DNA from: Methylocapsa sp. S129
Lineage (GTDB): Bacteria > Pseudomonadota > Alphaproteobacteria > Rhizobiales > Beijerinckiaceae
Direction of reading: 5' to 3'
Assembly (NCBI RefSeq): GCF_009765995.1
Contig: NZ_LMUI01000032.1
Coordinates: 1-64,000 of the forward strand
DNA: 64,000 nt
The position numbers were made by a program, and so were the translations under genes. A model generated the notes under the pieces. It made no database searches. It was not told where the DNA came from and was given only the letters and a program-made list of their open reading frames with translations. Of the stretch, positions 16,901-25,277 are shown piece by piece. Each line of letters starts with the position of its first letter. The first letter of the stretch is position 1.

Positions 16901-18012
16901 GCCTGTCCAGTCTCTTCAAGCGCCTGCTGCCGTCGACGGACTCGGGAACCAGCGTCCCGCCCATGGACGGCGTCTTCAAGCCGAACAACCGGCTCGAAGA
17001 AGCAGAGAGCGTCGTCGCGCTGCCTGGCGTCGACGGTCTCGCGGTTGCGCCCTCCGGCCTTGTCTGTAGCGCCGGCTCCTCGCTGTTCCTGATCGCAACG
17101 GGCGCGACACCCCTCGCTCCGCGCCAGATCGCCGCGTTTGCGGGGCCAATCTCCTTCGTCGCCGCAAATGCCGCGGGCCAACTCGCTGTCGGCGTCGAAG
17201 GCGGGGGGATTCATCTCGGCGACACGGGTGGTGGTTTCAACCGCTTGGACTTGAACGATCCCATGCCGAACTGCACAACAGCGGCCACCTTCGGCGCCGA
17301 AGGAACGCTCTTCGTCTGCATCGGATCGAGCGAGCTTCCAGCGTCCGAATGGAAACGCGATCTGATGACGCATGGCCAATCCGGCGCGGTGGTCGCGGTC
17401 AATGTTCGCGAACGATCGACGCGCACGGTCGCCGGCGGCCTCGCCTTTCCCTATGGCGTGGCCATCGGCGACGACGGCCGCCTCGTTGTCAGCGAGAGCT
17501 GGCGGCATCGCATTGTCGGGATTGATCCGCGCCGCGCCGCTCGCCCCGATGTGCTTCTCGACGACCTGCCCGCCTATCCCGCGCGGCTGGCCCGCGCCTC
17601 CGACGGAGGCTATTGGCTCGCTTTTTTTGCACCCAGGCGACAATTGACCGAGATGGTGCTTCGTGAAGACGATTACCGCAAGGAAATGATCGCGACGATC
17701 GAACCTCTCGACTGGATTGGCCCGGAGCTGAGCGTCGGAGGCGGCGCCGATCAACCCTTACAGATGGGATCGGTGCGACAGATGGGCGTTTTGAAGCCGT
17801 GGGCGCCTTCGCGTTCCTACGGCCTGATTGCGAAATGCGACGCCAAGATGAAGCCGACGGCGACCTTGCATAGCCGGGCTGACGGCATGCGCCATGGGAC
17901 GACATCGGTCGTAGAACAAGGGGCAAATCTATTCGTGACCTCGCGCGGAGTGGGCGCATTGCTGCGCGCGGACGCCAAAGGGTTTGCAAATAGCGGAGCC
18001 GGCAGTGTCTGA
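16897..18012 (+). CDS. Stand-alone SMP-30/strictosidine-synthase-like propeller protein
   Basis: A 371-residue protein with repeated beta-propeller blades (GLAVAPSGLVCSAGSSLF; FPYGVAIGDDGRLVVSES), homologous to the C-terminal half of the preceding fusion. No signal peptide is seen. At the two places where the fusion keeps metal ligands, this protein differs: FPYG instead of FPNG, and AYPARLA instead of GYPDNIN. It may therefore be inactive as a lactonase, or use other residues, and could act as a partner of the fused propeller. Start ATG 16897 overlaps the fusion stop; the end overlaps the ATPase start, so translation is coupled on both sides. Confidence 0.82.
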   Translation: MSLSSLFKRLLPSTDSGTSVPPMDGVFKPNNRLEEAESVVALPGVDGLAVAPSGLVCSAGSSLFLIATGATPLAPRQIAAFAGPISFVAANAAGQLAVGVEGGGIHLGDTGGGFNRLDLNDPMPNCTTAATFGAEGTLFVCIGSSELPASEWKRDLMTHGQSGAVVAVNVRERSTRTVAGGLAFPYGVAIGDDGRLVVSESWRHRIVGIDPRRAARPDVLLDDLPAYPARLARASDGGYWLAFFAPRRQLTEMVLREDDYRKEMIATIEPLDWIGPELSVGGGADQPLQMGSVRQMGVLKPWAPSRSYGLIAKCDAKMKPTATLHSRADGMRHGTTSVVEQGANLFVTSRGVGALLRADAKGFANSGAGSV

Positions 18013-19504
18013 CCTCGTCGAGTTCCGCAAGGCGACCAAGGCGTTTCGCGGCAATCCCGCGTTCCGGGACGTGGATTTCACTTTGCGCGCGGGCGAAATC
18101 CACGCGCTGCTTGGCGAGAATGGCGCAGGGAAGTCGACCCTCACGAAAGTGCTGGCCGGCCTCTATCCCTTGACCTCCGGGCAGATGCTGATCGATGGCA
18201 AAGTCTGCGCGCTGGCTTCTCCGGCCGATGCGCTGAAGCACGGCGTCGCGATGGTGTTCCAGGAGACGAACCTCGTGCCGTCGATGAGCGTCGCGCAGAA
18301 CATCTTCCTCGGCGACGAGCGCTTCTTCAATCGGCTCCGCGGCGTCAACATCATGGCGCAACAGCATTTGCAAGGGCTGAACTTCCATATCGACCCGACC
18401 GCAAAGGTCTCCTCGCTCGGCGCGGCCAAGAAGCAGATGGTCGAAATCGCGCGCGCCGTGCACCACAAGGCGCGCATTTTCATTTTCGACGAACCGACAG
18501 CGACCCTGACGCCCGAGGAAAAGCAGCACTTCTTTATCCTGCTCGACCGCCTCAAGTCCGAAGGCGCATCCATCATCTTCATCTCGCACGCTCTGGAAGA
18601 GGCGCTCGCGGTCGCGGACCGCATCAGCGTGCTGCGCGACGGGCAATTGATCGTGACGGACGCGGCGTCGGTCTTCACGCGCCAGAGCATCATCCAGGCG
18701 ATGGTCGGTCGTCAGCTCACCGGCGAACTCTACGGCCGCGTTGGGGGCCGGAGACGCGTTCGTCCGCCTGGAGAGCGCGTGCTCTCGATCGAAAACCTTT
18801 CAATGGGGAAGACAGTGCGCAGCGCGTCGCTATCGATCTTCGCGGGACAGGTGACCGGGATGTTCGGCCTTGTGGGCGCCGGGCGCACTGAGATCATGAA
18901 GATCGCGGCGGGCATCTTGAAGCGCAACCTCCTCCACGGCGGCCGCATCCGTCTTCGCGGCGAGCCCGTGCGTTTTCGCGTGCCGCGCCAGGCCGTCAAT
19001 GCTGGGATTGCCTATATCACCGAGGATCGAAAGCTCGATGGCTTGTTCGACACCATGGGCGTCGCGCAAAATATATTTCTGGGTAAGCTCGCCAAGAGAG
19101 CCAATCCGATCGAACTCGTCAGTATGCGGGACGCCATCAAGCAGTCGGCTGAATGGATGACCGCCCTGAAGGTCAAGTCGATTGGTCACAATGTGCGCGT
19201 TGTCGAGCTTTCCGGCGGCAATCAACAGAAGGTGGTCATCGGCAAGTCGCTGATACAGAGTCCTTCCATCGTCATTTTCGACGAACCCACCCGCGGCGTC
19301 GACGTGGGCGCCATCGCGGAAATCCATCAGATCATCGAGAAACTCGCTGACGCCGGCGCGGCGGTCGTCGTCATTTCCTCCTATCTCCCGGAAATTCTCA
19401 ATCTGTCAGACCGCATCCTCGTCGCGCGGCAGGGCCGCATCGTCGAGGAAATGACGATCGACGAGGCCACTGAAGAGAAGATCATGTATGCCGCCGTGCA
19501 CTGA
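18005..19504 (+). CDS. Ribose-type ABC transporter ATPase with two nucleotide-binding domains
   Basis: A 499-residue RbsA/MglA-type ATPase. The first domain has Walker A GENGAGKST, signature LGAAKKQMVEIARA and Walker B FIFDEPTATLT. The second has the degenerate Walker A GLVGAGRTE, signature SGGNQQKVVIGK and Walker B VIFDEPTRGVD, as usual for this family. GTG 18005 is chosen because GGAG precedes it and homology starts there; it overlaps the preceding stop by eight bases. The gene energises the two ribose-type permeases of this operon, and its end overlaps HMG-CoA lyase by 17 bases, which ties uptake directly to catabolism. Confidence 0.95.
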   Translation: MSDLVEFRKATKAFRGNPAFRDVDFTLRAGEIHALLGENGAGKSTLTKVLAGLYPLTSGQMLIDGKVCALASPADALKHGVAMVFQETNLVPSMSVAQNIFLGDERFFNRLRGVNIMAQQHLQGLNFHIDPTAKVSSLGAAKKQMVEIARAVHHKARIFIFDEPTATLTPEEKQHFFILLDRLKSEGASIIFISHALEEALAVADRISVLRDGQLIVTDAASVFTRQSIIQAMVGRQLTGELYGRVGGRRRVRPPGERVLSIENLSMGKTVRSASLSIFAGQVTGMFGLVGAGRTEIMKIAAGILKRNLLHGGRIRLRGEPVRFRVPRQAVNAGIAYITEDRKLDGLFDTMGVAQNIFLGKLAKRANPIELVSMRDAIKQSAEWMTALKVKSIGHNVRVVELSGGNQQKVVIGKSLIQSPSIVIFDEPTRGVDVGAIAEIHQIIEKLADAGAAVVVISSYLPEILNLSDRILVARQGRIVEEMTIDEATEEKIMYAAVH

Positions 19505-20372
19505 GACCCCCGCAGGACAGGATAGCGTCACGATTTTGGAGGTTGGTCCGCGCGACGGGCTGCAAAACGAAAAGCGCATCGTCTCGACCGAGGACAAGCT
19601 GAAACTGATCGCCCTGCTCGCCGAATGCGGATTCACCCGCATCGAGGCGACGGCGTTCGTCTCGCCCAAATGGGTCCCCCAGATGGCGGACCACGCCGAG
19701 GTCATGCGACGGGCGTCGCGCGGTCGCGGCGTGCGCCTCTCCGCTCTAGTTCCGAACGAACAGGGAGCTATCGCCGCCATCGCCGCTGGCGCCGATGAAA
19801 TCGCCGTCTTCACCAGCGCGTCCGAGACGTTTTCGCAACGCAACACGAATTGCAGCATCGACGAGAGCATCGGCCGATTTGTTCCGGTTCTGCGGCGCGC
19901 GAGCCAGGCCAGGATCCCGGTTCGCGGCTACGTCTCGTGCGCTGTCGATTGCCCCTATGAGGGGCCGATCGCGCCGTCGCAAGTCGCGAAAGTCGTCGCG
20001 CGTTTGCGCGACCTCGGCTGCGCGGAGATCGCCTTGTCCGACACCATCGGCAGAGCGACGCCGGAGCGCGTCTCGGAAATGGTCAAAGCCGCGCTGAATG
20101 AAGCTCCTGCGACCCTGTTCGCCGGGCATTTCCATGACACTGGCGGCCTGGCGTTGGCGAATGTCGACGCCGCCTGGGCGCTAGGGCTCCGTATATTCGA
20201 CAGCGCGGTCGGCGGTCTCGGCGGCTGCCCCTATGCTCCGGGCGCGGCCGGAAATCTCGAGACCGCGGCGTTGGTGGGGCATTTCGCAGGCCGGAATATC
20301 GAAACCGGCATTGACTTGGGCCGTCTGCGATCGGCGGAGGAATGGGTCGCTCAACTCGTGAGAGAAAGTTGA
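19488..20372 (+). CDS. mvaB: Hydroxymethylglutaryl-CoA lyase
   Basis: A 294-residue HMG-CoA lyase, which splits HMG-CoA into acetyl-CoA and acetoacetate. The catalytic loop GPRDGLQNE, the metal-binding HFHDTGGLALAN and the cysteine loop GGLGGCPYAPGAAGN of the HMG-CoA lyase subfamily are all present, which separates it from isopropylmalate and homocitrate synthases. The family barrel is full length. As last gene of the operon led by degradative HMG-CoA reductase, it completes the conversion of mevalonate to central metabolites. HMG-CoA lyase also serves leucine breakdown, but no leucine-pathway genes (isovaleryl-CoA or methylcrotonyl-CoA enzymes) are nearby. Confidence 0.95.
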   Translation: MPPCTETPAGQDSVTILEVGPRDGLQNEKRIVSTEDKLKLIALLAECGFTRIEATAFVSPKWVPQMADHAEVMRRASRGRGVRLSALVPNEQGAIAAIAAGADEIAVFTSASETFSQRNTNCSIDESIGRFVPVLRRASQARIPVRGYVSCAVDCPYEGPIAPSQVAKVVARLRDLGCAEIALSDTIGRATPERVSEMVKAALNEAPATLFAGHFHDTGGLALANVDAAWALGLRIFDSAVGGLGGCPYAPGAAGNLETAALVGHFAGRNIETGIDLGRLRSAEEWVAQLVRES

Positions 20373-20504
20373 GGAGTGCTCGACGATCAGTGCGGTCAGA
20401 CATGGTTGGAGTGTCTCGGCCGCAGCCTGACGCAGGAGCCGTCGTTGAACCGCAAACGTGAAGCAACCGCCTCTTTTCTTGGGAAGGATGCTTTCGCAAG
20501 AAGA

Positions 20505-21227
20505 TTATTCGAAGCCTAGATAGGAAGCCTTGACTTTCGGATCCGACAGTAATGCCGAAGCTGCGCCGGAATGAACAATACGGCCCGTTTCAATAACATA
20601 TCCGCGGTCCGCTATCTCGAGAGCCGCCGCGGCATTCTGTTCAACGAGCAGGACCGTGACGCCCGCCGCGCGCAATGAAACGATCGCTGCAAGTATCTGA
20701 TCGATCAGCACAGGGGATAGTCCGAGCGACGGCTCGTCGAGCAGTAGCAGCTTCGGCTTGCCCATCAATGCGCGGCCGATCGCAAGCATCTGCTGTTGAC
20801 CTCCGGATAGTCCTCCCGCCAACTGGCTTCTCTTCTCCTTCAACATAGGAAACATGCCGAAAATCTTTTCACGATCCTCATCAATATCGTTGTCGCGACG
20901 CAGATACGCCCCAAGCCGCAAATTATCTTCGACGCTGAGAGGTCCGAATATCTGCCGCCCCTCCGGTGATTGGAGAATGCCACGCGCAACCCGCCGATGT
21001 GACGGCAGCCGCTCAATGCGCTCGCCGAGAAAAGAGATCTCGCCGCCTGTGATTGGCTGCACGCCCGACAGCGCGCGCAGCAGCGTTGTCTTTCCCGCAC
21101 CGTTTGATCCGATCAGCGCCACCACCTCGCCGACTCGCACTTCCAGGCTGATTCCCTTGAGAACCTCGATCCGGCCATAGGCGCTGCGAAGGTTGCCGAT
21201 CTCAAGCACGCGCAGGCTGCCGCGCAC
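20505..21227 (-). CDS. livF: Branched-chain-type ABC transporter ATPase LivF
   Basis: A 240-residue LivF-type ATPase: Walker A GSNGAGKTT, the LivF-typical ILQSPEGRQIFGPLSVEDNL, signature LSGGQQQMLAIGRAL and Walker B LLLLDEPSLGLSP. The start is GTG 21227 or GTG 21209, overlapping the end of livG. It is the last gene of a five-gene importer operon (livK-livH-livM-livG-livF) that diverges from the paaG operon. Context suggests uptake of phenylacetate or a related aromatic acid rather than leucine, since Liv-type importers often accompany aromatic catabolism. Confidence 0.93.
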   Translation of the reverse strand: MRGSLRVLEIGNLRSAYGRIEVLKGISLEVRVGEVVALIGSNGAGKTTLLRALSGVQPITGGEISFLGERIERLPSHRRVARGILQSPEGRQIFGPLSVEDNLRLGAYLRRDNDIDEDREKIFGMFPMLKEKRSQLAGGLSGGQQQMLAIGRALMGKPKLLLLDEPSLGLSPVLIDQILAAIVSLRAAGVTVLLVEQNAAAALEIADRGYVIETGRIVHSGAASALLSDPKVKASYLGFE

Positions 21228-21984
21228 CGTGTTTGCCGAGATAGGCTTCGAGCACGGCCGGATTGTCGCGCACCTCGCGCGGGCTACCTTCGATCAACAA
21301 TCGACCCCGCTCCAGCACCAGAATGCGATGCGAAATTTTCATCACCAGCTTCATGTCGTGCTCGACGAGCACCACCGCGATGCCTTTTTCCGCAACGCGC
21401 CAGATTAAACGGTCGATCTCCTCGGTCTCTACCGAATTACACCCGGCCGCTGGCTCATCGAGCAGAAGCACGTTGGGTTCGGCCGCCAGCGCGCGCGCGA
21501 TCTCAAGCCGCTTGCAGGCGCCATAAGAAAGCGAACCAGCAAGCATATCAGCACTCCCGCGGAGGCCAACCTCGCCTAAAAAGTTAAGAGCGGCATCCCG
21601 CGTGTTTCGATTTTGCCGAATCACGGACGGCAACCGGAAAAGGTCAGCGAACAGATTGCACCTCTCTCGCAGGTGCCTCCCCACCATGACGTTCTCGACG
21701 GCCGTCATGCGCTGAAATATCTGCAAGTTCTGAAATGTTCTGGATAATCCGCGGGTGGCTAGCGCATCTGGTGTAAAGCTTGTGACATTTTCGCCGGACA
21801 ATTCGACGCGTCCCCGATTGGCCTCGTAGATGCCGGATATCACATTGAATAGCGTAGTCTTGCCGGCCCCGTTGGGGCCGATGATGGAAAATATTTGGCC
21901 GGCATCGACGGAGAAACTGACCCCGTCGATCGCCTTCACGCCGCCGAATGCAATTCCGATATCATCGACCTTGAGGATCGTCAT
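21202..21984 (-). CDS. livG: Branched-chain-type ABC transporter ATPase LivG
   Basis: A 260-residue LivG-type ATPase with Walker A GPNGAGKTT, the LivG-typical RTFQNLQIFQRMTAVENVMV, and Walker B VLLLDEPAAG. The signature reads LSYGACKRLEIARALA, where LSYGQQRR is usual, and the segment after Walker B reads CNSVETEE where NPTET is common; both are conservative for function. The start overlaps the livM stop (ATGA at 21984-21981). It pairs with livF as the second cytoplasmic subunit of the importer. Confidence 0.93.
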   Translation of the reverse strand: MTILKVDDIGIAFGGVKAIDGVSFSVDAGQIFSIIGPNGAGKTTLFNVISGIYEANRGRVELSGENVTSFTPDALATRGLSRTFQNLQIFQRMTAVENVMVGRHLRERCNLFADLFRLPSVIRQNRNTRDAALNFLGEVGLRGSADMLAGSLSYGACKRLEIARALAAEPNVLLLDEPAAGCNSVETEEIDRLIWRVAEKGIAVVLVEHDMKLVMKISHRILVLERGRLLIEGSPREVRDNPAVLEAYLGKHGARQPARA

Positions 21985-22925
21985 GCCCGCCCTCTTGATA
22001 TCAGTCTCCTAGCCGTTGGCACGATGCCTTCGCGCATGAAAATCATCGACACGATGATGATAAAGCCGAGCAACAGATTTTCATATTCCTGAAACACGGT
22101 TAGAAACTGCGGCAGCATGATCAGCACTGCCGCCCCAACGATGCTCCCCACCACAGACCCCAGTCCGCCTAGCACGACCATGGTCACGAGCTCGATGGAA
22201 TGGAGGAATCCGGCTTGATCTGGATTAACGAAGCCGTTCATCATCGCAAGTGCAGAGCCGGCGAGCGATGCGTAGACCGCAGCGATCACGAACGCCTGCA
22301 GCTTGAAGCGATTGACGTCGATGCCCGTCACCCTGGCTGCGATCTCGCTGTCGTGCAGCGCGCGAAAGGCGCGGCCCGTAGGCGTCTCGTCGAGATTGAA
22401 GGCAATCCACGCGCCGCCGAGCAGCAAACCGCCTGCAATCCAGTACCACGTGCCCGATCCGCCGGCGCGCCAACCAAACAGTGATAACTTGGCGACAGGC
22501 ATGCCATCCGGTCCACCAGTCCAGTGACTTTCGGTGGTGATCACCAGTGCGACTAGCGCGCCAAAGCCGAGCGTCGCAATGGCCAGATAATGTCCCCTCA
22601 GGCGCAGGATTGGCCGTCCGACGAGATAGGCCAGCAAGGCTGAAAAGCCGGCGCCAACCACAAGCGCCGCCAGCGACGGCAGTCCCAGATGTGCGGGTCC
22701 GATCGCGGCGGCATAAGCGCCGATTCCAAAAAAGCCAGCGTGGCCAAGGCTGACCTGCCCGGCCTTGCCCATCAAGATGTTCAATCCGATGGCCGCAAAG
22801 GCAGAGACCCAGACCAGCGATGCGACGCGATAATAATAGGTCGACGGGAACACCAAAGGCAGCAAAGCGATGATCGCCGCCAGCGCAATCAATACTCCGT
22901 ATCGCTGGCTCAAACGGGCAAGCAT
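21981..22925 (-). CDS. livM: Branched-chain-type ABC transporter permease LivM
   Basis: A 314-residue permease with about nine hydrophobic segments and LivM family marks (IGLNILMGKAGQVSLGHAGF; GRAFRALHDSEIAARVTGID; VVLGGLGSVVGSIVGA). It begins three bases after the livH stop and overlaps livG. It forms the membrane heterodimer with LivH. Substrate is not visible from sequence; operon position suggests an aromatic acid. Confidence 0.93.
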   Translation of the reverse strand: MLARLSQRYGVLIALAAIIALLPLVFPSTYYYRVASLVWVSAFAAIGLNILMGKAGQVSLGHAGFFGIGAYAAAIGPAHLGLPSLAALVVGAGFSALLAYLVGRPILRLRGHYLAIATLGFGALVALVITTESHWTGGPDGMPVAKLSLFGWRAGGSGTWYWIAGGLLLGGAWIAFNLDETPTGRAFRALHDSEIAARVTGIDVNRFKLQAFVIAAVYASLAGSALAMMNGFVNPDQAGFLHSIELVTMVVLGGLGSVVGSIVGAAVLIMLPQFLTVFQEYENLLLGFIIIVSMIFMREGIVPTARRLISRGRA

Positions 22926-22928
22926 CGC

Positions 22929-23801
22929 TTAAACCCTTTCCACAGCGCGTCGGCCAAAGAGTCCTTGCGGCGCGGTAAAAAGCACAACCAGGATCACGAT
23001 AAAGGCAAACGCGTCCTTGTACGTCGAACTGATGTATCCGGCGCCGAAAGCCTCAAGCGATCCAAGCAGCAGACCGCCGACGACGGCGCCGAGCGGGTTG
23101 CCCATTCCGCCCAGCATAGCCGCGGCAAACCCTTTCAACGCCAGCTGCGTTCCGACGTCGTAGCTCGTCAACGTAATCGGCGTAATGAGAATGCCGGCGA
23201 TGCCGCCGATAGCAGCAGAGCCACCGAAGGCCAGCGCCATGATGGTCGCCGTATTGATCCCGACTAGGCGCGCGGCGAGTCGATTTGCGGCTGTTGCGAG
23301 AACGGCCTTGCCGAGCAGCGTGCGTTCGAGAAAAACGTAGAGCAGCAATACGATGACCGCAGCGCCGCCGAGCACCCAAAAACTCTGCGGCTGCACCGCT
23401 GCGCCGAATAGATTGACCGGCGTATCGCCAGAAAACGACGGCAGCTTATGGAATTGCTTGTCGAACACGATTTGCGCTGCGCCGCGCAAAAAGATCGACG
23501 CGCCAATCGTAATGATGATCAGCGATATCGCAGACGCACCGCGTGCAGGCGCAATGGCGAGCCAGTACAGCAATAGTCCGATTACGATCGAGACGCCAAC
23601 CGCGATCAAGGCTGCGAGCGGAAGCGGCACACCGGCGGTGGACACGAACACTGTCACCATTCCGCCAAGCATAACAAATTCGCCCTGCGCAAAATTCACG
23701 ACGTCGGAAGCGCTGTAGACTAGCGTAAAGCCAAGCGCGACCAATGCATAGACTGCGCCAACCGTCAGACCTGACACGAGAAACTGGAAGAACTCGGGCA
23801 T
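22929..23801 (-). CDS. livH: Branched-chain-type ABC transporter permease LivH
   Basis: A 290-residue permease with LivH marks (FLVSGLTVGAVYALVALGFT; SDVVNFAQGEFVMLGG; AAMLGGMGNPLGAVVGG). The frame is open 19 codons further upstream, but ATG 23801 (MPEFFQFLVSG) begins the family homology, so I use it. The preceding 107-base gap to livK contains no gene. It is the partner of LivM. Confidence 0.92.
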   Translation of the reverse strand: MPEFFQFLVSGLTVGAVYALVALGFTLVYSASDVVNFAQGEFVMLGGMVTVFVSTAGVPLPLAALIAVGVSIVIGLLLYWLAIAPARGASAISLIIITIGASIFLRGAAQIVFDKQFHKLPSFSGDTPVNLFGAAVQPQSFWVLGGAAVIVLLLYVFLERTLLGKAVLATAANRLAARLVGINTATIMALAFGGSAAIGGIAGILITPITLTSYDVGTQLALKGFAAAMLGGMGNPLGAVVGGLLLGSLEAFGAGYISSTYKDAFAFIVILVVLFTAPQGLFGRRAVERV

Positions 23802-23908
23802 GTCCGCCAGTGCCCTTTCACTGCCGATGAAGCGACGTCGAACAATTTTGTTGGGCAAGCCGCATCCCTGCGAAGGCCCACGACATTAGCAGAGGCGTCA
23901 GACAGCCG

Positions 23909-25093
23909 CTAACCGCCGGGCCGAACCAGCGTCCAGTCGCCATCCTTGATCTCGAGCATCTTGAATGCCGTGAGATCAAGACCCAAATGATCGGTTGGAG
24001 ACATCGTCACTATGCCACCGGTGCCAACGAAACCTTTTGTCTTCTCGATTTCGTCCCGCACTTTTTTTGCGTCGGTCGAGTCAGCACGCTTCATCGCATC
24101 GACGAGGATGAACAGACCATCATAGGCGTGGCCGCCGAATGTCGAGACCGGCTGTTTGGTCGTGGCCTCATAGGCCTGCTTGTAATCGACCACAACTTTC
24201 TTTTGAGGATCGCTATCCGGCAGCTTGTCGCCAACCAGCAGCGCAGCAGCCGGTAGGCGAACCCCTTCAGCCGCGGCGCCCGCAAGTTCAATGAAGCTCT
24301 TTGATGCGACGCCGTGGCTTTGATAGAGTGGCGTCGCCGACATTCCGAGCTGTGCAAAATTGCGCGTGACGATTGCCGGTCCTTGCCCAAAGCCTGGATT
24401 AACGACAGCCTGAATGCCGGCCACACCTTTGATCTTTGTGAGCTGCACGGTCATATCGCTATCGCGCGGCCCATAGGTTTCCTCAGTGAGGATCTCTACG
24501 TCATAAGTCGGCGCGACCTTGACGCACTGCGCCCGCATCGACGCGCCGAAGCCGTCAGTGCCGGAGATCATTGCGATCTTGGTGAGATTACGCTGCTTTA
24601 AATTCTCGAAGATTTTCTCGCACGCCATTTTGTCGGTATGCGGGGTCTTGAACACATATTTGCGGACGGGATCGATGACATCGATTGCTCCGGCAAGCGA
24701 GATGAAGGGCACCTGCGCGTCCTCGAACACCGGAATCATCGCCATTGTCGTGCCGGTCGTTGAGCCGCCAACCATCGCGACCACCTTGTCATCCTCGATC
24801 AGACGCGTCGCAAAAGTCCGGGCCTTGTTCGCGTCGCCGCCGTCATCATAGATCACCAGCTCAATCTTCTTGCCGGCCACGCCGCCGGCCGCATTGATCT
24901 TCTCGACGTACATGCGCAGCGTCTTGTCTTCTGGCTCCCCGAGGAAAGACGCCGGTCCTGTGACCGACAGGACCGATCCGATCTTGACCGTCTGCTGCGC
25001 GAAAGCCGGACTGCAAATCGAAAGTCCGGAAACCGACAGCGCAAAGGCTCCAGCGGCAATAATGTGTCTGATGGGTGATCGGTACGGCATCAT
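23909..25093 (-). CDS. livK: Branched-chain-type ABC transporter binding protein LivK
   Basis: A 394-residue type I binding protein with signal peptide (MMPYRSPIRHIIAAGAFALS, cleavage after CSPAFA) and family segments VKIGSVLSVTGPASFLGEPE and VVAMVGGSTTGTTMAMIPVF. ATG 25093 follows GGGAGG at five bases; the upstream in-frame extension crosses the promoter and operator and is rejected. It is the first gene of the liv operon, divergent from paaG, and shares the palindromic operator with it. I infer that it binds phenylacetate or a related aromatic compound. Confidence 0.92.
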   Translation of the reverse strand: MMPYRSPIRHIIAAGAFALSVSGLSICSPAFAQQTVKIGSVLSVTGPASFLGEPEDKTLRMYVEKINAAGGVAGKKIELVIYDDGGDANKARTFATRLIEDDKVVAMVGGSTTGTTMAMIPVFEDAQVPFISLAGAIDVIDPVRKYVFKTPHTDKMACEKIFENLKQRNLTKIAMISGTDGFGASMRAQCVKVAPTYDVEILTEETYGPRDSDMTVQLTKIKGVAGIQAVVNPGFGQGPAIVTRNFAQLGMSATPLYQSHGVASKSFIELAGAAAEGVRLPAAALLVGDKLPDSDPQKKVVVDYKQAYEATTKQPVSTFGGHAYDGLFILVDAMKRADSTDAKKVRDEIEKTKGFVGTGGIVTMSPTDHLGLDLTAFKMLEIKDGDWTLVRPGG

Positions 25094-25199
25094 TTTTCCT
25101 CCCTGTGAGCTACTCGTTTCGAGCGCGCTCGCCGCATTCCGGTCATCTTTGCTGCCTTGCGACCACCGATGACGCATTGTGCTTTCTATCATCATTATA

Positions 25200-25221
25200 A
25201 TTGACCGTACGGTTGGTCAAT
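25200..25221. promoter_or_regulatory. Probable TetR operator between livK and paaG
   Basis: ATTGACC (25200-25206) and GGTCAAT (25215-25221) are perfect inverted arms, and inside them ACCGTACGGT (25204-25213) is a second perfect palindrome. The site lies in the divergent gap, so one bound protein could repress both operons. The CGGTTGGTC part recurs upstream of the second TetR gene at 36774. The TetR encoded within the paaG operon, or its paralogue, is the likely ligand; this is inference. Confidence 0.65.
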
Positions 25222-25277
25222 AGTAACCTCCGTTTCAGAGGGGCATACGTCAAAAAAAGCCGAAGCGGGAGGAAACG

